Below are positions 1 through 8,631 of a stretch of DNA of 64,000 bases, in pieces. The stretch is taken from assembly GCF_036250695.1 (NCBI RefSeq), contig NZ_CP109427.1, forward strand, positions 2,170,001-2,234,000. Direction: 5' to 3'. Each line of letters opens with the position of its first letter. Positions within the stretch are counted from its first letter, which is position 1. A model generated the notes under the pieces. It had not been told where the DNA came from, did no database searches, and saw only the letters and a list, made by a program, of their open reading frames with translations. The position numbers and the translations under genes are program-made. This DNA is from Streptomyces sp. NBC_01497. Its GTDB lineage: Bacteria; Actinomycetota; Actinomycetes; Streptomycetales; Streptomycetaceae.

Positions 1-2118
1 GCCCTGCTGGCCCGCGGCTGGCCCAAGCGCGGCCTGTCGCCCGACAGTGTCCGCCAGCTCCGCGACTCTCTCTCCCAGGAGTCGTTCGAGTACGACGTGA
101 AGGTGCTGCCCTACCTGCCGGGCGGTGAGCGAGACGACTGGGACGCGCTGATGGAGAGCCCCGCCTGGCAGGACAAGTCGGCGGTCGAGCAGAACGTGCT
201 CGCCCCCGCCGCCATCGGCTCCGACGGTCTCGTGCCGCTCACGGCGGACGGGCAGTCCTGGCAGCGGTCGATGGACACGCTCACACCGGTGATCGAGCGG
301 TTGATGGAGCAGCGCACCGCCGGCGTGGTCGCGACCGGCAAGGACACGGTGCGCTCGCTGCTCTGGAAGATGGTGCTCACCTCGGCGATCGGTCTGGCCG
401 CCGTGGTCGCGGTCGCCGTCACCAGCTGGCGCCTGGCCCGGTCACTGCGCCGCCGCATCGGCTCGCTGCAGGAGCGGGCGGAGGAGCTGGAGCGCGTGCT
501 GCCGGACGTCGTGGAGCGCCTCGCACAGGGCGAGCTGATCGACGTGGACGCTGAGGCCGGCTCCATCGAAGCGGAAGCGGGAGTCCGGGGCGGCGACGAA
601 CTGGCCCGCCTCGGAAGGGCGTTGAACCTCGCCAGGGCCAGCGCGCTGGGAGCCGCCGTGCGCCAGGCCGAGCAGCACCGCGGCTTCGAGCGGCTGCTCC
701 AGCGCATCGCCCGCCGCACCCAGCGGCTGATCGGACAGCAGCTGAAGAAACTGGACGAGCTGGAGCGCCGGTACGACGACCCCGAGGTGCTGGAGGGGCT
801 GTTCGATCTGGACCACCTCACCGCGCGGCTACGGCGCTACGAGGAGAACCTCGTGATCATGTCGGGCGGTTCGCCGCACCGGCGCTGGCGCAAGCCCGTG
901 CCGCTGCTGGACGTGCTGCGCTCGGCCCAGGGCGAGGTGCGCGACTACCGCCGGGTGACCCTCGATCCGGAGAGCGGCGCCTGGCTGTCCGAGCGCGGCG
1001 TGGGGCCCGTCGGCCACGTCCTCGCCGAACTGATCGAGAACGCCCTCGCGTTCTCCCGGCCGCCTACCCCCGTCGACGTGCGGGCGGCGCGGGTGGGCCG
1101 GGGCATCGCGATCGAGGTGGAGGACCGCGGGCTCGGCATGGACGAGGCCCAACTGGCCGAGGCCAACGCGCTGATGACGGCTCCGCCGCGGATGGACGTG
1201 CTGGCGAACGGCGAGGACGTCCGCCTCGGCCTGCGGGTGGTCGCGCGCCTCGCGGACCAGTACGGGCTGCGGGTGGAGTTCCGCCCGTCCGCCTTCGGCG
1301 GTACGCGTGTCGTGCTGTTCGTGCCGGAGACCCTGACGGCCGCCGCTCCTCCGCGCGCCGTCGCGGCGGGCGCGCCGCTGCCCGACCACGATCCCTCCGA
1401 CCCGCTGCCGCCGGAGGTCGGCGACCTGCCGCAGCGGATCGCGGGCCGCGCGCTCGCGGGTGCCACGGCGGAGCCCGGGTACGTGCCGTCGACGCCCTAC
1501 GCCGTCGCGCCCCGTGGCCCCGAGGCCGGCGCCGGTCCTGCGGGCCACGGCCGGCACGCCGGGCCGTCCCGGGCCGCGACGACGACCGGCGGCCCCGCCG
1601 AGGGCCCCGGCGCCCGGTTCCGGGACCCGGCCGGCCCTGCGCCGGACCCTGGCTCACAGGAGACCGGCTCCCGCGAGAGTCACGAACGGCCACAGCCCGG
1701 TCACCTCTCCGCGGCCCACCGCGCCCCCGGCCGGCCCGCGCCCACGTCCGCGCCGCCCCGGCCCGCGGGCGCCGTGCCGGGTCCTTTCGGCATGACCCCG
1801 GACGACGCGCCCCTGCCGCGCCGGGTCCGACAGGCCAGCCTGGTGGACGAGTTGCGCGGCGACCCCGCGGCACCGGTCGCCGCACCCCGGCGGCCGAGCT
1901 GGGACGAGAACCCGCTGCTGCGGCCGGTCCCACGGCGTGCCGGCGCGGCCATCGGCGCCTTCCAGCGGCAGTCGCGCGCCGCCCGTGCGCACGACGGCAC
2001 CACCGGCCCCGGCCCCGTCACCGGCGCGGGCGACCCCCGTGGCACCACCCCGGCTCCCCCGGAGCCGGCGGCACCCCCCTTCCCTCCGAGAGACAACACG
2101 GGAGAAGAACGGCCATGA
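1..2118 (+). CDS. cvnA: Conservon sensor histidine kinase CvnA, 5' end outside window
   Basis: The reading frame is open from base 1, so the gene begins upstream of the window; about 705 residues are visible. The visible part starts in what is probably the extracellular sensing region (nitrate/nitrite-sensor type in this family). A single membrane helix follows near visible residues 120-144 (SAIGLAAVVAVAVTSW), then a linker rich in Arg/Glu heptads, and an HATPase domain with the N-box ELIENAL and the G-box DRGLGM around residues 330-440. The last 260 residues are a Pro/Ala/Arg-rich tail without a recognisable fold, typical of this family. It heads a four-gene conservon in which the kinase-like protein is thought to form a membrane complex with CvnB, CvnC and CvnD. 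The stop codon overlaps the cvnB start (ATGA), so the genes are translationally coupled. Which conservon paralogue this is cannot be decided here. Confidence 0.9.
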   Translation, partial: ALLARGWPKRGLSPDSVRQLRDSLSQESFEYDVKVLPYLPGGERDDWDALMESPAWQDKSAVEQNVLAPAAIGSDGLVPLTADGQSWQRSMDTLTPVIERLMEQRTAGVVATGKDTVRSLLWKMVLTSAIGLAAVVAVAVTSWRLARSLRRRIGSLQERAEELERVLPDVVERLAQGELIDVDAEAGSIEAEAGVRGGDELARLGRALNLARASALGAAVRQAEQHRGFERLLQRIARRTQRLIGQQLKKLDELERRYDDPEVLEGLFDLDHLTARLRRYEENLVIMSGGSPHRRWRKPVPLLDVLRSAQGEVRDYRRVTLDPESGAWLSERGVGPVGHVLAELIENALAFSRPPTPVDVRAARVGRGIAIEVEDRGLGMDEAQLAEANALMTAPPRMDVLANGEDVRLGLRVVARLADQYGLRVEFRPSAFGGTRVVLFVPETLTAAAPPRAVAAGAPLPDHDPSDPLPPEVGDLPQRIAGRALAGATAEPGYVPSTPYAVAPRGPEAGAGPAGHGRHAGPSRAATTTGGPAEGPGARFRDPAGPAPDPGSQETGSRESHERPQPGHLSAAHRAPGRPAPTSAPPRPAGAVPGPFGMTPDDAPLPRRVRQASLVDELRGDPAAPVAAPRRPSWDENPLLRPVPRRAGAAIGAFQRQSRAARAHDGTTGPGPVTGAGDPRGTTPAPPEPAAPPFPPRDNTGEERP

Positions 2119-2564
2119 CGCGAACCACCGCCACGTATCAGGATCTCGACTGGCTCCTCGACTCACTCGTGGACTCCGTGGCCGGGACCAGGAACGCGGT
2201 CCTCCTGTCCGACGACGGCCTGGTGATGAGCCACTCCCGTACCGTCGAGCGCGCCGACGCCGAACGGCTCGCCGCCATCTGCACCGGTCAGCAGAGTCTC
2301 GCCCGGGGGGTGGGACAGCTCTTCGACGGCGGCGGTGTGCACCAGGTGCTCGTGGAACTGGCGGACCTGTGGCTGTTCATCATCTCCGCCGGCGAGGGCA
2401 CCCACCTCGCGGTGGTCGCCTCGCAGGAGGTGGACGCCGAGGTGATGTCGCTGGCCATGCACGAGCTGGTGCAGCAGGTCGGCCAGAAGCTCAGTGCCCG
2501 GGCGCGCGGCGAGTTCGACGCGTTCGGCGCGGGGCCCGGCACGGGGGACGTGCACCGGGCGTGA
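2115..2564 (+). CDS. cvnB: Conservon roadblock/LC7 protein CvnB
   Basis: This 149-residue protein belongs to the roadblock/LC7 family, whose bacterial members act with small Ras-like GTPases, often as regulators of the nucleotide state. The sequence shows the family's typical opening (DLDWLLDSLVDSV), the strand LLSDDGLVMSHS and the later segment HLAVVASQEVDAEVMSLAMHE. Length is normal. The ATG overlaps the cvnA stop by four bases (ATGA), and its own TGA overlaps the GTG of cvnC in the same way, so cvnA, cvnB and cvnC form one tightly coupled unit. The expected partner GTPase is encoded two genes downstream. In Streptomyces, conservon genes influence development and antibiotic production; the input to this one is unknown. 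Confidence 0.92.
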   Translation: MTRTTATYQDLDWLLDSLVDSVAGTRNAVLLSDDGLVMSHSRTVERADAERLAAICTGQQSLARGVGQLFDGGGVHQVLVELADLWLFIISAGEGTHLAVVASQEVDAEVMSLAMHELVQQVGQKLSARARGEFDAFGAGPGTGDVHRA

Positions 2565-3019
2565 GCCAGTACGCATACGACGCGGGGGACAGCGAGGGGC
2601 ACACGGACGCCTACGGCGACGGGGACGGGTTCCCCGACGAGGACGATGACGGCGCGGGCACGATGGTCCGCCCGTACACCATCACCCGGGGCCGCACCGC
2701 CCCTGAGCGGGACGATCTCACCCTGATCACGGTGCTGACCACCGCGATCGACCCGCGCGAGCTGCCGGGCGCGCCTGCCAGGCCCGCCCGGCTCCAGCCC
2801 GAGCACCGGCTGATCCTGCAGCGGTGCCGGCACGCCACGGCGCTGGCCGAGGTGTCCGCCGCGCTCGATCTGCCGGTCTCGGTGACCAAGATCCTGGCCG
2901 GGGACCTGCTGGCCCAGGGACTGTTGTTCGCCCGCGCGCCGCTGACGGTGGCGCGGGCGTCGGGGGGCGCGGATCTCGGCCTGCTGGCCGCCGTGCGCGA
3001 CGGACTTCGGAGACTCTGA
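2561..3019 (+). CDS. cvnC: Conservon DUF742 protein CvnC
   Basis: This 152-residue DUF742 protein is the third conservon component. The start is taken as GTG (VSQYAYDAGD), which overlaps the cvnB stop (GTGA); the frame stays open far upstream but that part is antisense or out-of-frame sequence. The first 45 residues are acidic and Gly-rich (DGDGFPDEDDDG). The conserved part begins with MVRPYTITRGRT, a hallmark of DUF742, and continues through LTTAIDPRELPG and EHRLILQRCRHATALAEVSAALDLPVSV written in separate blocks along residues 90-130, which resembles a winged-helix fold. It probably links the kinase to the GTPase. The cvnD start follows five bases after the stop. Confidence 0.9.
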   Translation: MSQYAYDAGDSEGHTDAYGDGDGFPDEDDDGAGTMVRPYTITRGRTAPERDDLTLITVLTTAIDPRELPGAPARPARLQPEHRLILQRCRHATALAEVSAALDLPVSVTKILAGDLLAQGLLFARAPLTVARASGGADLGLLAAVRDGLRRL

Positions 3020-3024
3020 GGACG

Positions 3025-3594
3025 ATGACCACCAGTCAGGCGGCGCCCGCCGCCGTGAAGATACTGATCGCCGGCGGGTTCGGCGTCGGCAAGACCACCA
3101 TGGTCGGCTCGGTGAGCGAGATCGAGCCGCTGCGCACCGAGGAGTACCTGACCCGCGCCAGTGTCGGCGTGGACGACCTGTCGGGCGTCGACCGCAAGGA
3201 GACGACGACGGTCGCGCTGGACTTCGGACGGATCACGGTCAGCCCCGAGCTGGTGGTGTACCTGTTCGGCACGCCGGGCCAGGAACGCTTCTGGTTCATG
3301 TGGAACGACCTCGTCAACGGCGCGCTCGGGGGGGTGGTGATCGCCGACACCCGGCGGCTCGACATGAGTTTCGCGTCCATCGACTTCTTCGAGAGCCGGG
3401 ACATCCCGTTCGTGGTGGCGATCAACTGCTTCCACGGGCACAACACGCGGCCCCCCGAGGAGATCCGGGCGGCGCTCGACCTCGACCCGCGGATCCCGCT
3501 GCTCGTGGGCGACGTGCGGCAGCGGACGTTCAGCAGGGACGTGCTGCTGGCCCTGGTCGACGAACTGATCGAGGCGGCCGCGCCGGTCGGCTGA
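3025..3594 (+). CDS. cvnD: Conservon Ras-like GTPase CvnD
   Basis: This 189-residue ATP/GTP-binding protein is the fourth conservon component. The P-loop GGFGVGKTT lies near residues 17-25 and the switch II motif GTPGQERF near 81. The usual NKxD guanine-specificity motif is altered: the corresponding strand ends in VVAINCFHG, a common trait of conservon GTPases. The start is the ATG five bases after the cvnC stop, preceded by GAGGA; the reading frame continues upstream only as an out-of-frame reading of cvnC. No cytochrome P450 gene follows, unlike in some conservons; the next gene encodes an unrelated membrane protein after a gap of about 250 bases. Confidence 0.93.
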   Translation: MTTSQAAPAAVKILIAGGFGVGKTTMVGSVSEIEPLRTEEYLTRASVGVDDLSGVDRKETTTVALDFGRITVSPELVVYLFGTPGQERFWFMWNDLVNGALGGVVIADTRRLDMSFASIDFFESRDIPFVVAINCFHGHNTRPPEEIRAALDLDPRIPLLVGDVRQRTFSRDVLLALVDELIEAAAPVG

Positions 3595-3840
3595 CCGCGC
3601 CGGCGGCGGCCCGCGTCCCGCGTCCCGCGTGTGAACGGCCGGGGCTCCGGCCCGGCGGCACGCCCGCGCGTCCCGGAACCCGGCGAGGGAATCGGCCGCC
3701 TCCTCCGAGGCCCCCCAGCGTGCGCCACAGGGGGCCGGGCCCGGAGTCCCGCGCACCACCGGGGCGAGGGAGCCCAGCGCCCTCGGGTGGCGGTGTCGTC
3801 GCACCGCGAGAACTCCACCGGGCGGTGCGAGCATGCCCGC

Positions 3841-4542
3841 ATGAAGCGTGAACCCCGACAGAAGCGGCATACTTCGCATTCCTTGCGGTTGGGTGCGCTC
3901 CTCACTCTCACGGGCGGGTTCCTGGACGGCTTCACCTACGTGGGCCACGGAGGCGTCTTCGCCAACGCGCAGAGCGGCAACATCGTGCTCCTCGGAGTGT
4001 TCGGCGCCGAGCGGCACTGGCGCGCCGCCATCGCCCACGTGCCGCCGCTGGTCGCGTTCGTCCTCGGCATCCTCGTGGCCGAGTCGCTGATGCATCCGCG
4101 CCGGGGCCGAGCGGTCCGCCGGCCCGACCGCGTGGCCATCATCGCCGAGATCGCCGTACTGCTGGTGGTGGGCGCGCTGCCGCAGGCCACCGTCAGCCTG
4201 GTCGTCGTCCTGCTGGTGGCGTTCGCCGCCGCCGTCCAGAACTCCACCTTCGACACCCTGCGCGACTGGACGTTCAACAGCACGATGGCCACCGGGAACG
4301 TCCGCACCGCTACGCGCGCGGCGTACCGGTCCAGGATTCTGCGAGAGCACGGCGCCGGCCGGCAGGCCCGGTCCTTCACCACCATCTGTCTCGCGTTCCT
4401 GTGCGGAGCGGCGTCGGGAGGTCTGGTCACGAGCTGGTGGGGCAATCACGCGGCCTGGGTGGCCGCGGGTCTGCTCTCGCTGGGCCTGCTGCTCTTCGTG
4501 GTCGACGAGGCCGGAGAGCGCGGAACGCGGCACCGGCCCTGA
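3841..4542 (+). CDS. DUF1275 (YoaK family) membrane protein
   Basis: This 233-residue integral membrane protein has about six hydrophobic segments. It carries the marks of the DUF1275/YoaK family: GGFLDGFTYVGHGGVFANAQ near residues 27-46 followed by SGNIVLLG, and later NSTFDTLRDWTFNSTMATGN with a TGN motif. YoaK-like proteins are widespread but have no firmly established substrate; they look like small transporters. The ATG is chosen because the hydrophobic family domain starts about 20 residues later and the upstream in-frame stretch is low-complexity Arg/Pro/Gly. The 246-base gap after cvnD holds no gene I can support. Confidence 0.85.
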   Translation: MKREPRQKRHTSHSLRLGALLTLTGGFLDGFTYVGHGGVFANAQSGNIVLLGVFGAERHWRAAIAHVPPLVAFVLGILVAESLMHPRRGRAVRRPDRVAIIAEIAVLLVVGALPQATVSLVVVLLVAFAAAVQNSTFDTLRDWTFNSTMATGNVRTATRAAYRSRILREHGAGRQARSFTTICLAFLCGAASGGLVTSWWGNHAAWVAAGLLSLGLLLFVVDEAGERGTRHRP

Positions 4543-4685
4543 CTCCCGGTCCCCCCGGCCGGCCCGTCGAGGCCATGGGCCTGGTTTCGGCCGCCCGGCC
4601 CGCGCGGTGAGGAGACGGCCGGGTCGTGAGAAGGAGATAGTCACGGGGACGGGGAGGCCCGTCAGGCCGAGGCGGAGGAGCGAGC

Positions 4686-6290
4686 ATGCCCGATACCGAG
4701 CCCGAACTGCCCGAGCCGGGCCGCTCCCCTCTCGCGGCGGGCGCCTCCACGGGCCCCCGGCACGGCCGCACTCCGCCCGCGCCGAACAAGTGGTGGACGC
4801 TGACCACCGTGTGCCTCGGTACGTTCATGCTCCTGCTGGACATCACCATCGTGAACGTCGCGCTGCCCGACATCCAGCGGTCGCTGCACGCCAGCTTCTC
4901 CGACCTGCAGTGGGTCGTCGACGCCTACTCCCTCACGCTGGCCGCGCTGCTGCTCACCGCGGGCAGTCTCGCGGACATGTACGGCCGCAAGAGGCTCTAC
5001 GTGGTCGGCCTGTCGGTCTTCAGTCTCGCCTCGCTGCTCTGCGGCCTCGCCGGCAGCGCGCTGATGCTGCAACTGTCGCGGGGCCTGCAGGGAATCGGCG
5101 GCTCCATCATGTTCTCGGTCTCGCTGGCTCTGCTGGCGGACGCGTTCCGCGGCAAGGACCGGGGGATCGCCTTCGGCGTCTGGGGCACGATCACCGGACT
5201 GGCGGTGGCCGTCGGACCGCTGCTCGGCGGTGTGCTCACCACGGGCCTGTCCTGGGAGTGGATCTTCTACGTCAACCTGCCCATCGGCGTGGCCGCCGTC
5301 GCGATCACCCTGCTGAAGGTCGCCGACTCCCGTCATCCGGCGGCACGCCACCCCGACTGGCCGGGCTTCGTCCTCTTCACAGCCGCCCTGTCGAGCCTGG
5401 TGTACGCGCTGATCCAGTCGAGCCACGATTCGTTCTCCGACCCCGTCGTCATCGGCTGCCTGGCCGGGGCGGTCGCGCTGATTCCCGTCTTCGTGGTGGT
5501 CGAGCTGCGAACCCGGCAGGCCATGTTCGACCTGTCGCTCTTCCGGAAGCCGACCTTCACCGGGGGGCTGGTGGCGGCGTTCGCTCTCAGCGCCTCGATC
5601 CTTTCGCTGCTGCTCTACCTCGTGCTCTATCTCCAGGACGTGCTCGGGTTCAGCGCTCTGGGCGCGGGCGTGCGGCTGTTGCTGATCTCCGCCGGCCTCC
5701 TGGTGATGTCGACCGTGTCGGGACGGCTCTCCGCAAGGATGCCGGTGCGGTTCCTGATCGGACCCGGTCTGCTGCTGACCGGCGGCGGCCTGCTGTGGAT
5801 GCGCGGTCTGAACGCCTCCAGCGAATGGACCCATCTGATTCCGGGGCTCATCATGTCCGGCGCCGGCCTCGGCCTGGTCAACCCGCCGTTGGCGTCGACG
5901 GCCGTCGGCGTCGTACAGCCGCCGCAAGCCGGCATGGCCTCGGGCATCAACTCGACATTCCGCCAGATCGGCATCGCCACCGGCATCGCCCTGCTCGGCA
6001 CCCTGTTCTCCGGCAGGGTCAAGGCCTATGTCACCGACCACATCGGCGCCGTCCCGGGCCTGGCCGGCCGTGGCCCGCAGATCTCCACCGCCGTCGAGTC
6101 AGGTACGGTCACCCGGACTCTCGGATCTCTCCCGGCCGAGGCCCGCGCGCCCGTCAGGCATCTGACCGCGGCAGCCTTCACCTCGGGCCTGAATGAGATC
6201 TTCCTCGTCGGCGCGATCGTCGCCCTCGCCGCCGGCGTGGTCTCCTTCGCCACGATCCGCACCAAGGACTTCGCCCAGCCATCCCCGTGA
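4686..6290 (+). CDS. MFS transporter, DHA2 (EmrB/QacA) family drug exporter
   Basis: This 534-residue protein fits the 14-helix DHA2 branch of the major facilitator superfamily, proton-driven exporters of drugs and other hydrophobic compounds. The typical opening LDITIVNVALPDIQRSL is at residues 47-63 (motif D1). ADMYGRKRLYV (motif A) follows near 100 and GPLLGGVL (motif C) near 180. The C-terminal third contains MASGINSTFRQIGIATGIA, a DHA2 signature. A good ribosome binding site (GGAGGAG, five bases before the ATG) supports the start. No TetR or MarR regulator gene flanks it, so no substrate can be inferred. The gene converges on the aldehyde dehydrogenase gene, with a hairpin between them. 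Confidence 0.92.
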   Translation: MPDTEPELPEPGRSPLAAGASTGPRHGRTPPAPNKWWTLTTVCLGTFMLLLDITIVNVALPDIQRSLHASFSDLQWVVDAYSLTLAALLLTAGSLADMYGRKRLYVVGLSVFSLASLLCGLAGSALMLQLSRGLQGIGGSIMFSVSLALLADAFRGKDRGIAFGVWGTITGLAVAVGPLLGGVLTTGLSWEWIFYVNLPIGVAAVAITLLKVADSRHPAARHPDWPGFVLFTAALSSLVYALIQSSHDSFSDPVVIGCLAGAVALIPVFVVVELRTRQAMFDLSLFRKPTFTGGLVAAFALSASILSLLLYLVLYLQDVLGFSALGAGVRLLLISAGLLVMSTVSGRLSARMPVRFLIGPGLLLTGGGLLWMRGLNASSEWTHLIPGLIMSGAGLGLVNPPLASTAVGVVQPPQAGMASGINSTFRQIGIATGIALLGTLFSGRVKAYVTDHIGAVPGLAGRGPQISTAVESGTVTRTLGSLPAEARAPVRHLTAAAFTSGLNEIFLVGAIVALAAGVVSFATIRTKDFAQPSP

Positions 6291-6465
6291 GGCCACGCGG
6301 GACTTCGTCCCCCGAGGCGGCGGGGGCGGTACGGCCGCGGGGGCCCTCGCGCGGCCGGCGTCGTCGCGAACCCGGCGCCCGGCGCACGCGGACTCCGGGG
6401 ATCCGAAGGCTCCGTGACCCGCCTCGACCGCTCTGCCGCAGCTCCGGCCCGCCGCCTCCGGCGGC

Positions 6466-6501
6466 CCGGGGCCGGCGCGCTCTCCCGCGCCAGCCCCGGG
6501 G
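6466..6501. terminator. Bidirectional terminator hairpin between convergent genes
   Basis: Two arms of 15 bases (6466-6480 and 6487-6501) pair with one mismatch around a six-base loop. The hairpin sits between the MFS gene (plus) and the aldehyde dehydrogenase gene (minus). There is no T-run, which is usual for Streptomyces terminators. Confidence 0.7.
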
Positions 6502-6515
6502 TTCGCTCCCGGGAG

Positions 6516-7955
6516 TCAGTCCTCGATCGCCGTCATCACGTGCTTGATGCGGGTGTAGTCGTCGAAGCCGTACGACGACAGGTCCTTGCCGTAACCCGAC
6601 TTCTTGAACCCGCCGTGCGGCATCTCCGCGACCAGCGCGATGTGCGTGTTGATCCAGACGCAGCCGAAGTCGAGGGCCCTGGACAGACGCATGGCGCGCG
6701 CGTGATCCTTGGTCCACACGGACGAGGCGAGCGCGTACTCGACGTCGTTCGCGTACGCGAGAGCCTGGGCCTCGTCGGTGAAGGGCTGGACGGTGATGAC
6801 CGGGCCGAACACCTCGTTCTGGATGATCTCGTCGTCCTGCCGCAGCCCGGAGACGACGGTCGGCGCGTAGAAGTACCCCTTGTCGCCGACGCGTTCACCA
6901 CCGGTCTCGACCTTGGCGTGGGCGGGCAGCCGCTCGATGAACCCGCTGACGCGCTCCAGCTGGGCGGCGTTGTTGAGCGGACCGTAGAGCACGTCGTCGT
7001 CGTCCGCCGCACCGGTCTTCGTCCCGGCGGCGGCGCGGGCGAGTTCGGCCACGAATTCGTCGTGGATGGACTCGTGCACGAGGACGCGGGTGGCGGCCGT
7101 GCAGTCCTGCCCGGCGTTGAAGTAGCCGGCGACGGAGATGGTCTCGACGGCCTTGGCGATGTCGACGTCCTCGAAGACGATGACGGGCGCCTTGCCGCCG
7201 AGCTCCAGGTGGACGCGCTTGACGTCCTTCGCGGCGGATCCCGCCACCTCCATGCCGGCGCGGACGGACCCGGTGATGGAGGCCATCGCGGGCGTCGGGT
7301 GCTCGACCATGGCGCGGCCGGTGTCGCGGTCGCCGCAGACGACGTTGAAGACGCCCTTCGGCGCGATGGATCCGATGATCTCGGCCATCAGGACCGTGGA
7401 GGCCGGGGTCGTGTCGGACGGCTTGAGGACCACGGTGTTGCCCGCGGCGAGCGCCGGGGCGAACTTCCACACGCCCATCATCATCGGGTAGTTCCACGGG
7501 GCGACCTGCGCGCAGACGCCGACGGGCTCGCGCCGTACGAAGGAGGTGAGGCCGTCCATGTACTCGCCGGCGGAGCGGCCGTCCAGCATCCGCGCGGCGC
7601 CCGCGAAGAAGCGGATCTGGTCGACCATCGGCGGGATTTCCTCGGTGCGCGTCAGGCCGAGGGGCTTGCCGGTGTTCTCCGACTCGACGGCGATCAGCTC
7701 CTCCGCCCGCTCCTCGAAGGCGTCGGCGATCTTCAGCAGCACCTTCTGCCGTTCGGCCGGCGTGGTGTCACGCCACGCGGGGAACGCGGCGGCGGCGGCC
7801 TTCATGGCCGCGTCGACGTCGGCGGCGCGGGACAGCGGCGCCGTGGCGTAGACCTCTCCGGTGGCGGGGTTCACCACATCGGTGGTGCGGCCGTCGCCGG
7901 CGTCCCGGAACTCCCCGTTGATGTAGTTGCGCAGACGGCGCGGCTCGGTGGTCAC
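6516..7955 (-). CDS. Gamma-aminobutyraldehyde/betaine-aldehyde type dehydrogenase
   Basis: This 479-residue NAD(P)-dependent aldehyde dehydrogenase has the general acid/base Glu in HLELGGKAPVIV and the catalytic Cys in NAGQDCTAATR. The Rossmann region carries APWNYPMMM and KPSDTTPAST, and the C-terminal motif is EMPHGGFKKSGYGKDLS. The family suggests oxidation of an amino-aldehyde such as 4-aminobutanal formed from putrescine. GTG at 7955 is preferred over the longer frame because AGGAGG sits seven bases before it; the alternative GTG six bases upstream would be too close. The divergent Lrp-type regulator and the class III aminotransferase next to it make an amine or omega-amino-acid degradation module. 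The exact substrate is an inference. Confidence 0.88.
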   Translation of the reverse strand: MTTEPRRLRNYINGEFRDAGDGRTTDVVNPATGEVYATAPLSRAADVDAAMKAAAAAFPAWRDTTPAERQKVLLKIADAFEERAEELIAVESENTGKPLGLTRTEEIPPMVDQIRFFAGAARMLDGRSAGEYMDGLTSFVRREPVGVCAQVAPWNYPMMMGVWKFAPALAAGNTVVLKPSDTTPASTVLMAEIIGSIAPKGVFNVVCGDRDTGRAMVEHPTPAMASITGSVRAGMEVAGSAAKDVKRVHLELGGKAPVIVFEDVDIAKAVETISVAGYFNAGQDCTAATRVLVHESIHDEFVAELARAAAGTKTGAADDDDVLYGPLNNAAQLERVSGFIERLPAHAKVETGGERVGDKGYFYAPTVVSGLRQDDEIIQNEVFGPVITVQPFTDEAQALAYANDVEYALASSVWTKDHARAMRLSRALDFGCVWINTHIALVAEMPHGGFKKSGYGKDLSSYGFDDYTRIKHVMTAIED

Positions 7956-8128
7956 TGCCACCCCTCCTGTTGGTCGGATGTCCGATGTGTGAGACACCCA
8001 CCCTAGTCAGTCGCTCGACGCTTTCGACAGGCCCGACGCCCCGTAACTTCGGATTCGGTTTATTTCGGGTCCCAGAACAACGAATTTCATCGATAGAGGG
8101 TTGCGTGACCGACGAGGAGCAAGGCAGA
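7956..8128. promoter_or_regulatory. Divergent promoter region of the aldehyde dehydrogenase / Lrp regulator
   Basis: This 173-base gap separates two divergent starts. It is less GC-rich than its surroundings around 8045-8098 (for example TTTATTT and CGAATTTCATCGATAG), as expected for a promoter and Lrp-type operator. A TCGGA-TG-TCCGA inverted repeat lies at about 7975-7986 near the dehydrogenase start. I cannot assign exact -35/-10 boxes. Confidence 0.4.
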
Positions 8129-8629
8129 GTGAGGAATGTGGTCAGTCGCAGCGCAGAGTTCAGGAACGGGAACGCCTCCGCCCATGGGATCGACACCGTC
8201 TCCCTCGCCATCATCGAGCAGCTCCAGGAGGACGGGCGGCGCCCGTACTCGGCGATCGGGAAGGCCGTCGGGCTCTCCGAGGCCGCCGTGCGCCAGCGCG
8301 TGCAGAAACTGCTCGACCAGGGCGTGATGCAGATCGTCGCCGTCACCGACCCCCTCACCGTGGGGTTCCGGCGGCAGGCGATGGTCGGGGTGAACGTCGA
8401 CGGCGACCTCGACGCCGTCGCGGAAGCGCTGACCGCGATGTCCGAGTGCGAGTACGTGGTGGTGACCGCGGGCTCCTTCGACCTCATGGTCGAGATCGTC
8501 TGCGAGGACGACGACCACCTGCTCGAAGTGATCACCAAACGGATCCGCACGCTCCCCGGCGTGCGCTCCACCGAGAGCTTCGTCTACCTCAAGCTGAAGA
8601 AGCAGACCTACATGTGGGGAACCCGATAG
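8129..8629 (+). CDS. Lrp/AsnC family transcriptional regulator
   Basis: This 166-residue regulator has an N-terminal helix-turn-helix (AIIEQLQEDGRRPYSAIGKA, then VGLSEAAVRQRVQKLLDQGV) and a C-terminal RAM/AsnC ligand-binding domain (YVVVTAGSFDLMVEI). Family members form octamer-like assemblies and respond to amino acids. The divergent dehydrogenase and downstream aminotransferase point to control of amine or amino-acid catabolism, probably with autoregulation. The start is uncertain: the GTG used here has GAGGAG nine bases upstream, while another in-frame GTG at 8105 would add eight residues. Its stop lies two bases before the aminotransferase start. Confidence 0.88.
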   Translation: MRNVVSRSAEFRNGNASAHGIDTVSLAIIEQLQEDGRRPYSAIGKAVGLSEAAVRQRVQKLLDQGVMQIVAVTDPLTVGFRRQAMVGVNVDGDLDAVAEALTAMSECEYVVVTAGSFDLMVEIVCEDDDHLLEVITKRIRTLPGVRSTESFVYLKLKKQTYMWGTR

Positions 8630-8631
8630 CC

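Noticed and set aside
159..178. Possible prophage or mobile-element genes anywhere in the window
   Set aside because: No integrase, transposase, terminase, portal or conjugation gene was found on either strand, and no direct-repeat attachment pair could be shown.
2611..4644. A 677-residue minus-strand frame opposite cvnC, cvnD and the DUF1275 gene
   Set aside because: It overlaps three well-supported genes on the other strand and has no homology-like features.
6414..8006. A 530-residue open frame on the plus strand, antisense to the aldehyde dehydrogenase gene
   Set aside because: It is a mirror of the real gene: GC-rich DNA keeps antisense frames open. Composition is Arg/Asp/Gly-rich, with no family motif.
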